Source: DASRJJ01 sp050730855 (GTDB lineage Bacteria > Patescibacteriota > Saccharimonadia > Saccharimonadales > UBA4665). Taken from it: 64,000 nucleotides of DNA. The stretch is from NCBI GenBank assembly GCA_050730855.1, contig JBOHNU010000001.1:276144-340143 (forward strand). Direction: 5' to 3'. The notes under the pieces were generated by a model. The model ran no database searches. It was given only the letters and a program-made list of their open reading frames with translations, and had not been told where the DNA came from. Positions 49,814 to 59,432 of the stretch are shown in pieces. The position numbers and the translations under genes are program-made. The first letter of the stretch is position 1. Every line of letters begins with the position of its first letter.

Positions 49814-50930
49814 TCGACAACTCGTCAATAAATCGGTCGATGTGCTTTTTGGTGACACCTGGTACGCAGACTATATGGCTCCAGCCACTCGCCGTCGAAA
49901 GCTGCCATTTGTTAATTAGGTCGACCGGAGGAGTAGCCAACATAACCGTCAATGTGTGAAGGTTGCGCCACGCGTCCCAACCAATTGCAAGCAAACGTTC
50001 TAAGGCATAATCTGCTGTTGTGATTCCCTGCTGCGCGCGTTTACGAAAACCCTCGACACCAAACTTTTGGATGGCGTACCATAGCAAAAGCGGCGTGTGA
50101 CCATTCCGCGACCCAGAGATGGTTGTGTCGTGCGTGTTGATGTATTGCACTAGATTGCCGATGCGATCTTTAAGACTTTTACGCACCACCACAACGCCAC
50201 AAGGCATAGGCGATCCGATAAATTTATGGCCGCTAACCACCACACTATCGGCGCCATCCTCAAAATCAAAGGGATGATGTGGTTCGGTTAAGGCCGCTAC
50301 CACGCCTGAAAGTGCTGCATCGCTATGCACATAGTGGTTGATAATGGCTTGCGCAGCCAGTACCTTTTTGATTTTTTTAACATCATCCCGCGCCTCGTGC
50401 ATAGTGGTGCCAATATTAGCGAACACAATTGCCGGCCGATCACGATGCGCACCGATTACTTGCGCCAAATCATCATAATCTATTTCGCCATTTGCCTGCG
50501 CACGGATTGTTATTGAGGGCATCCGTAACAAGTGGATATTCTTTTGTACACTGTAATGCGTTGAAACCGAAAAATAAACCATCCCCTCCGGATACAGTTC
50601 CCGAGCCAAAAATAATGCGTACAGATTCCCTTCGGTGCTTCCGTTAGTTACATACCCCCACCGATCATCTTTAGGCGCCCTAAAAAGATCTGCAAAAAAA
50701 GCGATTACTTCTTGTTCTATAGGTTTGGTATGTAGCCGAAAAGTCGGATCGCGGTAGGGATCGCCGATATTGTTTAGCATGTGGCCGAATAAGCGGTACA
50801 CGGGCTCATAATCAAAATCAACCGAGCCCGGAAAGCCAATGTGGTTTTTAGCAGACATTTTAAAGTTCTCTGCTAGGGTCTGTAAACGACTGTTTGCTAA
50901 TAACACCCTTTGCTTTTGTTTGTTGTTCAT
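49800..50930 (-). CDS. PLP-dependent group II decarboxylase (histidine decarboxylase-like)
   Basis: A 376-aa fold-type I PLP enzyme starting at ATG 50930 (ribosome-binding site AAGGAGG). It follows Gram-negative PLP histidine decarboxylases closely in layout: FPGSVDFDYEPV, NNIGDPYRDPTFRLHTKP, YVTNGSTEGNLYALFLAREL, FSVSTHYSVQKN, HSDAALSGVVAAL, and the PLP-lysine loop SGHKFIGSPMPCGV. The length matches that family (about 380). Plant-type serine decarboxylases share these motifs, so substrate is uncertain. No amino-acid/amine antiporter gene is adjacent. Confidence 0.85.
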   Translation of the reverse strand: MNNKQKQRVLLANSRLQTLAENFKMSAKNHIGFPGSVDFDYEPVYRLFGHMLNNIGDPYRDPTFRLHTKPIEQEVIAFFADLFRAPKDDRWGYVTNGSTEGNLYALFLARELYPEGMVYFSVSTHYSVQKNIHLLRMPSITIRAQANGEIDYDDLAQVIGAHRDRPAIVFANIGTTMHEARDDVKKIKKVLAAQAIINHYVHSDAALSGVVAALTEPHHPFDFEDGADSVVVSGHKFIGSPMPCGVVVVRKSLKDRIGNLVQYINTHDTTISGSRNGHTPLLLWYAIQKFGVEGFRKRAQQGITTADYALERLLAIGWDAWRNLHTLTVMLATPPVDLINKWQLSTASGWSHIVCVPGVTKKHIDRFIDELSNVAN

Positions 50931-51055
50931 GCCCCTCCTTATGACAAACGATACCCTCGCCCACCACAAGGAATAAAACCGCCCTAGAAGCGTTGATAAG
51001 TCATTATTGTAACATGCTTATGTTTTACTTTGGAGGCGATCTCGAGACGGATTGT

Positions 51056-53215
51056 CTACTCTGTTTCTGGAACAGGTTCGGCCTTGACGTTCTGCGGAAA
51101 GACTTCTTCTAGGCTGCTAACTAGTACTTCGCGCGGGCGGGCGCCGTCGGCTGGTCCGACAATACCCTGTTCTTCCATTTCTTCGATCAGACGCGCGGCG
51201 CGTCCATAGCCAATGCGCAGGCGCCGCTGGAGCAGCGAAGTCGATGCCTTGCGGCCTTCAATCACGCAGCGCACGGCGTCCTGGAACATATCGTCATCGG
51301 AACCACCGCCGCCAGCCATATCGGCCACTACGCCGCCCTTGCCGTTTAGCTGCACCGGTTGGCTGATAATTTCGTCGTCGTATTGCGGCGGACGTTGAGC
51401 GCGGATAAAGTCGGTGATCTTAGCCGTTTCCGGCTCGTCGATAAACGCGCCCTGCACGCGCTTGGGTTTGGGCATGTCGGCGGTCAGCAGCAACATATCG
51501 CCCTGCCCAAGCAATTTTTCGGATCCAATTTGATCGATAATCGTACGGCTGTCTACCTGGCTGGCGGTGGTAAAGGCAATACGCGCCGGCACATTGGCCT
51601 TAATAAGTCCGGTAATAACATCCACGCTCGGGCGCTGCGTCGCCAAAATAAGGTGAATGCCTACGGCGCGGGCTTTTTGGGCAATGCGTACAACCAGCGC
51701 CTCGACGTCGCGGGCGGCCATCATCATAAGGTCGGCCAGCTCGTCGATGACGATCACAATATAGGGCATACCTTCGCCCTGCTTTACGGTGTTGTACTCC
51801 ACAATGTTGCGCTTGCCGGCCTCGGCCAAGGCTTTGTAGCGGCGCTCCATTTCGGCCACCGCCCATTTAAGCGCGCTGATGCACTTTTCTGGCTCGGTAA
51901 TCACCGGGCTAAGCAGGTGCGGGATGTCGTCGTATGGCTTTAATTCTACTTGCTTGGGGTCAACCAAAATGAGCTTTAGGTCGGCCGGGCTGTTGCGGTA
52001 CAAAAGGCTGGTTAAGATGGTGTTGATCATCACCGACTTACCAGAACCGGTCTGACCGGCGACCAGCAAGTGCGGCATGCGCGCCAGGTCGGCGGCTACG
52101 GCTTTACCGGCAATATCTTTCCCAATAGCAAAACCAAGCGGCCCCTTGATGTCCGCCCACTCCGAAGACTGAAAAATTGAGGCGAGACGAACCGTGGCCG
52201 ACCTGACATTCGGCACCTCTATACCAACGGCCTTTTTGCCGGGGATGGGCGCTTCCATGCGAATAGAGTGAGCGGCCAGGTCGAGCGCCAGATTATTCTC
52301 TAGCGCGGTAATTTTAGTCAGCTTAACTCCATTTGGCGGCTTCATGGTGTACTGCGTTACGCGCGGCCCGACGTTAGCGCCTTCCATCTCAACATCTATG
52401 TTAAAGTTGGCGAATGACTCTTTTATGGTTTGGGCGTTGGCGTTGACGTCGCCCGCGTCTGCTTTGTCCTGTTTTTGGTCGAGCAGCTCCAGACCTGGGA
52501 ACTTCCAGTCGGGGTCGCTGGCGGTGGTGAGCGCCTGGTGATCTTGCTCAGGAGCCAGCTGTTCGGCTTTGTTTTTCAGCCCCAAGCCGAAGCGCTTGGC
52601 GTGATGCTCCACCGGCACGCCCTCGTTCAACTTAAAGCCGCTGGTTTCGGCCTGGGTTTTAAACTTGGAAAGCTCGGGTTCTTCCCCTTCCTTTGCTCGG
52701 AACAATCCACCCAATCCCAAAATAACTTTGGGCGAAATGCCAAAGGCAAAAAACACAGTCAGAACGGTGAAAGTAAAGAACATGAGACTTGCCGGAAAAG
52801 TATCGAGCGCCTGCAGCACAACACCACCAACAATTTCGCCGACCTTACCGCCGTAGCCATCAACCCATGCGCCGTTTTCTTGAGTAGCAAACGCGGTAAA
52901 CAGCCAGCACGATACAAAAATCAAAAGAGCGAACATGCTTAGCAGCTTGCCGAGCGGAATACGGTGACCTTCGGTCGTGAACTTATGTACGCCCCAATAC
53001 ACCAACGCCATCGGCAGCAAATACGCCGCCCAGCCAAGCGCAAAATACGCGCCGCTAAACATGCCCTTCGGCAGCGGCCCGCCGGTTCCAAAGGCGCCAA
53101 ACAACAAAAACAGCGCCAGCACGCACAGCAAAATGCCACTGGCCAGCGGCCAAAACGGCGACTGCTCAACTTCTTCGATATTTTTTTTCTTGCGTGTTTG
53201 TTTCTTCTTGGCCAT
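51056..53215 (-). CDS. ftsK: DNA translocase FtsK/SpoIIIE
   Basis: A 719-aa septal DNA pump. A basic N-terminus, four or five membrane helices (about 19-165), a short linker, the alpha domain, then the motor with Walker A GQTGSGKSVMINT, LKLILVDPKQVEL and IVIVIDELADLMMMA. The C-terminal winged gamma domain (RLRIGYGRAARLIEEMEEQG) reads KOPS/SRS sites. Works with Xer (16986-17912) in chromosome segregation. The start is 9 bases after the extended -10 TGCTATAAT. Confidence 0.95.
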   Translation of the reverse strand: MAKKKQTRKKKNIEEVEQSPFWPLASGILLCVLALFLLFGAFGTGGPLPKGMFSGAYFALGWAAYLLPMALVYWGVHKFTTEGHRIPLGKLLSMFALLIFVSCWLFTAFATQENGAWVDGYGGKVGEIVGGVVLQALDTFPASLMFFTFTVLTVFFAFGISPKVILGLGGLFRAKEGEEPELSKFKTQAETSGFKLNEGVPVEHHAKRFGLGLKNKAEQLAPEQDHQALTTASDPDWKFPGLELLDQKQDKADAGDVNANAQTIKESFANFNIDVEMEGANVGPRVTQYTMKPPNGVKLTKITALENNLALDLAAHSIRMEAPIPGKKAVGIEVPNVRSATVRLASIFQSSEWADIKGPLGFAIGKDIAGKAVAADLARMPHLLVAGQTGSGKSVMINTILTSLLYRNSPADLKLILVDPKQVELKPYDDIPHLLSPVITEPEKCISALKWAVAEMERRYKALAEAGKRNIVEYNTVKQGEGMPYIVIVIDELADLMMMAARDVEALVVRIAQKARAVGIHLILATQRPSVDVITGLIKANVPARIAFTTASQVDSRTIIDQIGSEKLLGQGDMLLLTADMPKPKRVQGAFIDEPETAKITDFIRAQRPPQYDDEIISQPVQLNGKGGVVADMAGGGGSDDDMFQDAVRCVIEGRKASTSLLQRRLRIGYGRAARLIEEMEEQGIVGPADGARPREVLVSSLEEVFPQNVKAEPVPETE

Positions 53216-53285
53216 AGTGTTTGTATTATAGCAGCTCAGGGACGAGCTAAAGCTAACACCTTACATTGTAGCAAAAAACACAACC

Positions 53286-55349
53286 TTAATCAACTCGGGG
53301 GTCGGTGCCCAGAAGGCGTTCGCGCATTTGCTGGAAGCGTTTTTGCTGCTCTTCGGCCACTTGGGCAGGTGTGGTGCCTGGCGCTTGCTGTTTTTCGCCT
53401 TCGTTACGTCCGGCGTGGACTGTGCGGGTTTCGCCCTTGCCGCCGATGACATTAACTACAGGGATAACAATCGGGCTGCGCTGGGTTTGCTCGAACAGGT
53501 AGTGCGTGATGTGGTCTTTCAGCTCTACCTTAAAGCGGTCGAGGTCGACGCGCTTAAAGCGCTGGCCAACGGCGCGCTTCAGCTCGGCGCGCAGGCCGGT
53601 CATAAGGTCTTCGTTGTCGCGCATATAAATGAATCCACGACTGATGATGTCCGGGCTGGTTAGCAGTGCGCCGTTCTTTTTGTCTACGGTAAGAACAACG
53701 GACACCAGGCCTTCCTCGGCCAACAGCACGCGGTCTTTAACCACAATATTGTTTACAATCGCGCCGGTTTGGTCAACCAAAATAGTACCGTGCGGCACAT
53801 CGCCGACAATCTTCATGCTGTCGGGCGTCAGGCCGACAACCACGCCGTTATCGACATTTAGGCAGTGCTCGCGCGGTACGCCTTGGCGAATAGCCTCCTC
53901 GACGTGGTATTTCTTGGCGCGGTACGCCCCATAAATGGGCATGAAGAACTTTGGCTTGGTCATGGCAATCATCTCGCCGTACTCATCCAAGCTGGCGTGG
54001 CCGCTAACGTGCAGCGGGCCGCAGCCGTCCACATCACGCGTGGCGTGACGATACACGTGCACTCCCTTTTTCATTAGGTCGTCCACCATGGCGCCGATCA
54101 GCTTGTCGTTGCCACTTTCGGGAATCGGCGTGCTGGACAAAATAACCGTGTCCTGATCTTTTAATTTGATGTGCTTGTGGTCTCCAGTGGCCATGCGCTG
54201 CAGCGCGCTGCTCGGTTCGCCCTGCGAACCGGTGCAGACCACCACAACTTCGTCTTCGCGCATACTGGCGACATTGGCGATTGGCACGAACGTGCCTTTG
54301 GGAATGCGGATCATGCCGTGTTTTACGGCCACCTCCAGCGTGCTCATCATGCTGCGGCCGTCCATGGCGATTTTGCGACCGTGCTGGGTAGCGGCGTTTA
54401 CGAGCATTTGGATTCGGTTGATGTTGCTAGAGAACACGGCAACAAACACGCGGCCGGGCGCTTTGGCGAACAGGTCGATAAACGTCGGCTCGATGGTGCT
54501 TTCGCTCGGGGTGCGCCCCGGGCGCTCGCTGGTGGTACTGTCGCTCATAAGCAGCAGCACACCTTCGTTGCCAAGCTGCGTAAGGCGGTCGGTGTCGGAA
54601 CGTTCGTGGTCGAGCGGATCGGGGTCGAGCCGGAAATCGCCGGTGTTAATAATCCGGCCAACCGGTGTGTCCAAAACCACGCAGGTGCTGCCCGGGATGG
54701 AATGCGTGATGCGCACTAGCTCCACAAAAAACTCGCCGATTTTAAGTTTTTCGTGCGTTTCCTCATTCATGGTCACGGTTTGCAGCTGGAAGCCTTGCGG
54801 CATAGGGATGCCAAAGTTTTCAAAAATCTTCTCGACCATGCCAATGGTAAAACGGCTGCCGTAAACTGGCGCCGGGAACTTAGGCACAATGTGCGGCAGG
54901 CCGCCGATGTGGTCGAGGTGGCCGTGGGTTATGATATACGCCTTTAGCTTGTGACGGATGCTCTCTAGGTAAGTCGTGTCGGCAATGCCGTAGTTAATGC
55001 CGGGCAAGTCGACGCCTAGGTCGTTGCCGCAATCGATGATGACGGCGTCGTCCATGTACTCGACTAAAATCATATTTTTGGAGCCGCCGCCGTCTAGGCC
55101 GCCGAGGCCGATTACTTTAAGTAGCGGCTGATCGTCTATAACATTGGCGCGGCGGGGGCGCTCGTCGGCCGATGGGTTAGCCGCGGCGTATTGGTTGGCG
55201 ATCTTCTGCGCGTCGGTTTGCGCCCGCTTTTGGGCGCGCACCGCGGCGCCGCGCGACATGCTGGCGCCTTTAACGCTCAGCGAGTCGCCGTTCGGCTTGC
55301 CGCCGGGTCTGGGTTTTCTGAATTTGTTGTTGTTTCTTTCTGGGTTCAT
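53286..55349 (-). CDS. rnj: Ribonuclease J
   Basis: A 687-aa 5'-exo/endoribonuclease. The beta-lactamase core has HGHLDHIGG, then a beta-CASP region (GSQGEPSSALQRMATG) and the C-terminal domain. A basic, disordered N-terminal extension of about 90 residues (KFRKPRPGGKPNG) precedes the core, as in actinobacterial and CPR enzymes. With PNPase (56117) it forms the likely mRNA decay machinery. RNase E was not seen. Confidence 0.95.
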   Translation of the reverse strand: MNPERNNNKFRKPRPGGKPNGDSLSVKGASMSRGAAVRAQKRAQTDAQKIANQYAAANPSADERPRRANVIDDQPLLKVIGLGGLDGGGSKNMILVEYMDDAVIIDCGNDLGVDLPGINYGIADTTYLESIRHKLKAYIITHGHLDHIGGLPHIVPKFPAPVYGSRFTIGMVEKIFENFGIPMPQGFQLQTVTMNEETHEKLKIGEFFVELVRITHSIPGSTCVVLDTPVGRIINTGDFRLDPDPLDHERSDTDRLTQLGNEGVLLLMSDSTTSERPGRTPSESTIEPTFIDLFAKAPGRVFVAVFSSNINRIQMLVNAATQHGRKIAMDGRSMMSTLEVAVKHGMIRIPKGTFVPIANVASMREDEVVVVCTGSQGEPSSALQRMATGDHKHIKLKDQDTVILSSTPIPESGNDKLIGAMVDDLMKKGVHVYRHATRDVDGCGPLHVSGHASLDEYGEMIAMTKPKFFMPIYGAYRAKKYHVEEAIRQGVPREHCLNVDNGVVVGLTPDSMKIVGDVPHGTILVDQTGAIVNNIVVKDRVLLAEEGLVSVVLTVDKKNGALLTSPDIISRGFIYMRDNEDLMTGLRAELKRAVGQRFKRVDLDRFKVELKDHITHYLFEQTQRSPIVIPVVNVIGGKGETRTVHAGRNEGEKQQAPGTTPAQVAEEQQKRFQQMRERLLGTDPRVD

Positions 55350-55370
55350 GTTGTTATTCCCTTCTTTATG

Positions 55371-55922
55371 CTAAATAAAATCTTTTATGTTTGCGAAATC
55401 GTTATTAGCTATATTGCGCAGCGCACCGTTGTAAAGCGCGGCTGCCGGGTGATACAGAGGCAAAATCGTCCGCCCCTGCCACTTCTGCGGCTGGCCGTGA
55501 TCCTGGCCAATCACTAGCTTAGGCAAAAAGCAGTTGGCGCTGTGGCGGCCAAGCGTGACGATGAGCTTTGGCTCAATCACCTCAATTTGCTTGAGCAAAT
55601 ACGGCCAAAAAGCGTCTTTCTCGGCGGTACGCGGGTCGCGGTTGTTTGGCGGACGGTACTTTAAAATGCTTGTGATGTACGCGTCTTCCCGTTTGAGGCC
55701 GATGCCTTCCAGTAACTCAGTTAAAAACGCGCCGCTGACGCCCACGAATGGCCGGCCGGTTTCGTCCTCTTTTTTGCCCGGGGCTTCGCCGATAAAAATC
55801 ACTTTGGCGCCTGCATTGCCCTCGCCGAATACAAGGTGCTTGGCTGTCTTGGCCAAATCCGGGCAGACATTGTTTTTAGCTATATCTGCCGCAATTTGGT
55901 CCAGACGGTCTTGCTTAGTCAT
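55371..55922 (-). CDS. Family 4-like uracil-DNA glycosylase
   Basis: A 183-aa glycosylase from ATG 55922. Motif A GEAPGKKEDETGRPFVGVSG and motif B HPAAALYN are typical of family 4 (UdgA) enzymes, which remove uracil from DNA. Family 4 enzymes hold a 4Fe-4S cluster through four Cys; here only two Cys are present (NNVCPDL and SANCFL), so the cluster is probably lost. The start overlaps the upstream small membrane gene by 8 bases. Order pnp - small protein - UDG - RNase J. Confidence 0.85.
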   Translation of the reverse strand: MTKQDRLDQIAADIAKNNVCPDLAKTAKHLVFGEGNAGAKVIFIGEAPGKKEDETGRPFVGVSGAFLTELLEGIGLKREDAYITSILKYRPPNNRDPRTAEKDAFWPYLLKQIEVIEPKLIVTLGRHSANCFLPKLVIGQDHGQPQKWQGRTILPLYHPAAALYNGALRNIANNDFANIKDFI

Positions 55923-56145
55923 TGCTCCTGCTGCGCAAGCGAACCGCGCCGTAAAACTCGCGCAGGGCGATGAAGGCAAATACGCCGATCATCAGATAGC
56001 TTAGCAAATTGCCGCTGTCGATGGCTTGGTTGAAAAACAGGTAGGCAAAGCCGATGGCCAACACCCCTACCAGCGCCCGCACCGCCCGGCGCTTGAAAAA
56101 GCCCGTGGCGGTTTGGTTAGTTTTTGTCCCCGTTGCTCTTGCCAT
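55915..56145 (-). CDS. Small membrane protein
   Basis: A 76-aa protein with a basic N-terminus (RATGTKTNQTATGFFKRRAV), two membrane helices (about 24-40 and 46-64) and a basic tail. It overlaps the end of pnp by 29 bases and the UDG start by 8, so it must be translated by coupling. No family recognised. Confidence 0.6.
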   Translation of the reverse strand: MARATGTKTNQTATGFFKRRAVRALVGVLAIGFAYLFFNQAIDSGNLLSYLMIGVFAFIALREFYGAVRLRSRSND

Positions 56146-58276
56146 TTTTAAGTTCCCTTTCGGCGGCTTTCATGCTCAGTTGCAGGCGGCCGCGGTCGTC
56201 AATTGCCACCAGTTTGACGGTCACTTTGTCGCCCTCTTTTACTACGTCGCTTGGTTTGTTCACGCGCTCTTCGCTCATCTCAGATACGTGCACCAGGCCG
56301 TCTTTGCCCTTGGTAATTTGCACAAACGCGCCAAAGTCCATCACGCTCACCACCGGCCGGTCGCGGTAGATTCTGCCCACCTCCGGCTCTTCCACGATGT
56401 CGGCAATCCACTGTTTGGCCTTGGCGATACTGTCGCCGTCTGGGCTGGCAATCATTACCGTGCCGTCGTCTTTAATGTCGATTTCGGCACCGGTTTCGGC
56501 GGTAATTCTTTGGATAACTTCGCCGCCCTTGCCGATAACTTCGCGGATTTTGTCCGGGTTAATCATAATGCTTTCCACGCGCGGCGCATACGGGCTTAGC
56601 TCTTTCTTGGGCTCGGCAATGGTTGTTAGCATGTGTTGCAAAATGTGGTCGCGTCCAACTTTGCCTTGCATCAGCGCTTTTTTAAGCAGCTCGACGGGGA
56701 GGCCGTGAACCTTCATATCCATTTGCAGCGCGGTTATGCCCTTGGCGGTGCCAGCCGTTTTAAAGTCCATGTCGCCGGCAAAATCTTCGGCGTCGGCGAT
56801 GTCGCTTAATATAATCGCTTTGTCTCCCTCGATCATTAGCCCCATGGCAATGCCGCTAACCGGTGCCTTGAGCGGCACGCCGGCATCCATTAAGGCCAGG
56901 CAGCTACTGCATGTGGCAGCCATGCTGGTGCTGCCGTTTTGGCTCATAATTTCGGTTACCGAGCGAATGGTGTACGGAAACTCCGCTTCGGTTGGCAGCA
57001 CAGCGGTAAGGGCGCGTTCGGCCAGATAGCCGTGGCCGATTTCGCGGCGGCCGGGACTGCCCAGGCGCTTTACTTCGCCCACGGTGTAGCCAGGCGCGTT
57101 GTAATGGTGCATGTAGCGGCGCTCGCCGTTGCGTTCCATTGTGTCAACAAGTTGTACGTAGCTGAGCGGCGCCAAGGTGACGATATTCATGCCCTGCGTC
57201 ATGCCGCGGGTAAACAGGCTGCTGCCGTGCGCGCGCGGCAATAGGCCGACTTCGCTGCTAAGCAGACGGACGTCTTCCGGCTGGCGGCCGTCGGGGCGGA
57301 CACCATCCTCGATAATGCCCTTGCGGACGTCTTTGTGGATAGCCATGGTTATAGCGTCGTCGTAATCGCGTTTTAATTCGGCGTAGGTTTCTTCGCCCAG
57401 TTCTTGCGCGAAGTGCTCGTGCGCTGCATCGCGGAGCGAACGGACGAGGTCATTGCGCTCGGGGTACGGCGCGCGCAAGCCGGCGCCCAGCTTGTCTGCC
57501 AGCCAGGTAGCGACTTTTTCGGTGATGGCTTCGTCGGGCAATGTCAGCTGGTATTCTTGCTTGGCCACTCCGACCTTCTCGGCCAGCTCGTTTTGCAGCG
57601 CGATGGCCGGCTGCATGGCCTTAAACGCCCATTCCATAGCCTGTAATACGGTTTCTTCGCTCACTTCGCTAGCCCCGGCTTCGACCATCATAATGCCGTC
57701 TTTGGTGCCGGCAACCACCAGGTCAAGCTCGTTTTGGGTCATTTCCTCTAGCGGTAAAAAGGCTTGGGGGTTGCCGTCTTTTAAGCCCACGCGCAAGCCG
57801 GCAACCGGGCCTTCAAACGGCGCGCCGGTTAGCATAAAGGCGGTGCTGATGGCGATCATGGCAATCGCGTCCGGCCGGAAACTCGGGTCCATACTGAGCA
57901 CACTGGCTACGCCCTGCACTTCGTTGTGGTAGCCCTTTGGCCACAGTGGGCGAATGGGGCGGTCGATGAGACGGCCGATCAAAATAGCTTCGTCGCTGGG
58001 GCGGCCTTCGCGCTTAATAAAGCGGCTGCCGCTGATTTTGCCGGCGGCGTAAAACTTTTCTTCGTAATAGATGCTAAGCGGGAAATAGTCGAACCCGCGC
58101 GCCGGTCCTTCGCTGACCATCGCCGTTCCCAGCACTACTGTATCGCCGTAGCGCACAATAACGCTGGCGCTGGTGCGGAAGCCCACGCGATTAACCTCGA
58201 GCGACAGCGGCTTACCGCAAAAATCAGTCTCTACTTTAATAATGTCTTTACCGAAGGGGTTAATTGTCTGTCCCAT
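56117..58276 (-). CDS. pnp: Polyribonucleotide nucleotidyltransferase
   Basis: A 719-aa trimeric 3'-5' phosphorolytic exoribonuclease. Two RNase PH domains (first GKISGSRFIKREGRPSDEAIL, second GVRPDGRQPEDVRLLSSEVG), KH domain (INPDKIREVIGKGGEVIQRI) and S1 domain (GRIYRDRPVVSVMDFGAFVQ). ATG 58276 (ribosome-binding site AAAGGATAGG) gives the family N-terminus GQTINPFGKD; the frame runs upstream to 58312. rpsO lies upstream, the usual rpsO-pnp order. Confidence 0.96.
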   Translation of the reverse strand: MGQTINPFGKDIIKVETDFCGKPLSLEVNRVGFRTSASVIVRYGDTVVLGTAMVSEGPARGFDYFPLSIYYEEKFYAAGKISGSRFIKREGRPSDEAILIGRLIDRPIRPLWPKGYHNEVQGVASVLSMDPSFRPDAIAMIAISTAFMLTGAPFEGPVAGLRVGLKDGNPQAFLPLEEMTQNELDLVVAGTKDGIMMVEAGASEVSEETVLQAMEWAFKAMQPAIALQNELAEKVGVAKQEYQLTLPDEAITEKVATWLADKLGAGLRAPYPERNDLVRSLRDAAHEHFAQELGEETYAELKRDYDDAITMAIHKDVRKGIIEDGVRPDGRQPEDVRLLSSEVGLLPRAHGSSLFTRGMTQGMNIVTLAPLSYVQLVDTMERNGERRYMHHYNAPGYTVGEVKRLGSPGRREIGHGYLAERALTAVLPTEAEFPYTIRSVTEIMSQNGSTSMAATCSSCLALMDAGVPLKAPVSGIAMGLMIEGDKAIILSDIADAEDFAGDMDFKTAGTAKGITALQMDMKVHGLPVELLKKALMQGKVGRDHILQHMLTTIAEPKKELSPYAPRVESIMINPDKIREVIGKGGEVIQRITAETGAEIDIKDDGTVMIASPDGDSIAKAKQWIADIVEEPEVGRIYRDRPVVSVMDFGAFVQITKGKDGLVHVSEMSEERVNKPSDVVKEGDKVTVKLVAIDDRGRLQLSMKAAERELKNGKSNGDKN

Positions 58277-58393
58277 CCTATCCTTTCGTTGCTGGAGATC
58301 TACGTCGGGCACAGTGCAAATATACGGCGGTCTTGTGCTTAAAAAGCGCGATATATCTGGTCTTTGCCCGCGAGAAGTTGTCTAGCAGTTAAT

Positions 58394-58440
58394 GTGCACA
58401 AGCCTAGGGTCTCAAAAAATTTAGACCTTGGTCCATGCAC
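58394..58440 (-). promoter_or_regulatory. Stem-loop between rpsO and pnp
   Basis: Outer arms GTGCA (58394-58398) and TGCAC (58436-58440), inner GGTCT (58408-58412) and AGACC (58423-58427) with a 10-base T-rich loop on the minus strand. In E. coli the rpsO-pnp spacer holds processing stem-loops through which PNPase controls its own mRNA. A similar role is possible here. Confidence 0.4.
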
Positions 58441-58706
58441 TAGCGGCGGATACCTAGCTTTTTGATGAGCTCCAGGTACTTGGCGCTGTCCTTAGCAGCA
58501 ATGTACTGCAGATGGCGCTTGCGCTTGCCAACCATTTGCAGCAAACCGCGGCGGGTAGCAAAATCTTTTTTGTTGACCTTGAGGTGCTCGGTCAACTCCT
58601 TGATTCGCTCGGTCAAAATACCAACTTGTACGGTGCTAGAACCGGTGTCGTTTTTGGATGTTTGCAGGCTCGACACCACGGCCTGTTTCTTCTCTACTGA
58701 AATCAT
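58440..58706 (-). CDS. rpsO: 30S ribosomal protein uS15
   Basis: An 88-aa protein with S15 motifs: STVQVGILTERIKELTEHLKVNKKDFATRRGLLQMVGKRKRHLQYI, ending IKKLGIRR. It binds the central domain of 16S rRNA. ATG 58706 is preferred over the in-frame GTG at 58715. Confidence 0.96.
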   Translation of the reverse strand: MISVEKKQAVVSSLQTSKNDTGSSTVQVGILTERIKELTEHLKVNKKDFATRRGLLQMVGKRKRHLQYIAAKDSAKYLELIKKLGIRR

Positions 58707-58736
58707 AACTACCACAATGATAGCACATCACATCTG

Positions 58737-59432
58737 TTAAGACAAGAATACTTTGGCGGCGATTTTTTCTTCGGTGATTCCATCTGCCGAAACTGCGTCA
58801 TCGAGCAAAAACTTGCCCACCCCTGTGCGGCGGAGAGCGGGCATGTAGGCGCCCGTGCCGAGCTGCTTGCCGATGTCCTCCACCAGCGAACGGATGTAAG
58901 TGCCACTGGAAACTTTGGCCGTAAACCTTACGTATGGATAGGTGTAATCCAGGAAATCCAGGGAGTAAACCCTGGCCGGGCGTGGCTTCATCTCCGGTGC
59001 CTGGCCTTTACGCGCTAGATCGTAGGCACGTCGGCCGTTTATTTTAATGGCCGAAAAAATCGGTGGGGTTTGCATAATGTCACCCACAAAACGCTGGAAC
59101 GCCGCTTTTACCTCAGCCTCGGGCGGCTGGTTGCTGGAAACAGCGGTTTTCTCTCCCTCTTCATCGCCAGTGGTGCTGATTTGGCCGAGGCGCATGGTTA
59201 CCTCATAGGTTTTGTCCAGCTTGGTAAATTGCGGAACTTTTTTGGTGTAGGTGCCGAGCATTAGCACCAAAAGCCCGGTGGCCAGCGGATCAAGCGTGCC
59301 GGTGTGGCCAACCGGAAAGCGCTTTTTATTTGAGGTATTAAGTGGCGAGACGGACACAATACGCCGCACTTTATTTACCACATCAAAACTTGTCCAGCCG
59401 GCTGGCTTGTCTACGAGCAGAATGCCGTTCAT
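58737..59432 (-). CDS. truB: tRNA pseudouridine-55 synthase
   Basis: A 231-aa TruB. Motif I VDKPAGWTSFDVVNKVRR, the catalytic Asp in GHTGTLDPLATGLL, and KTYEVTMRLGQISTTGDEEG. It lacks the C-terminal PUA domain of longer enzymes. The start is 7 bases after the extended -10 TGATACAAT. Confidence 0.95.
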   Translation of the reverse strand: MNGILLVDKPAGWTSFDVVNKVRRIVSVSPLNTSNKKRFPVGHTGTLDPLATGLLVLMLGTYTKKVPQFTKLDKTYEVTMRLGQISTTGDEEGEKTAVSSNQPPEAEVKAAFQRFVGDIMQTPPIFSAIKINGRRAYDLARKGQAPEMKPRPARVYSLDFLDYTYPYVRFTAKVSSGTYIRSLVEDIGKQLGTGAYMPALRRTGVGKFLLDDAVSADGITEEKIAAKVFLS

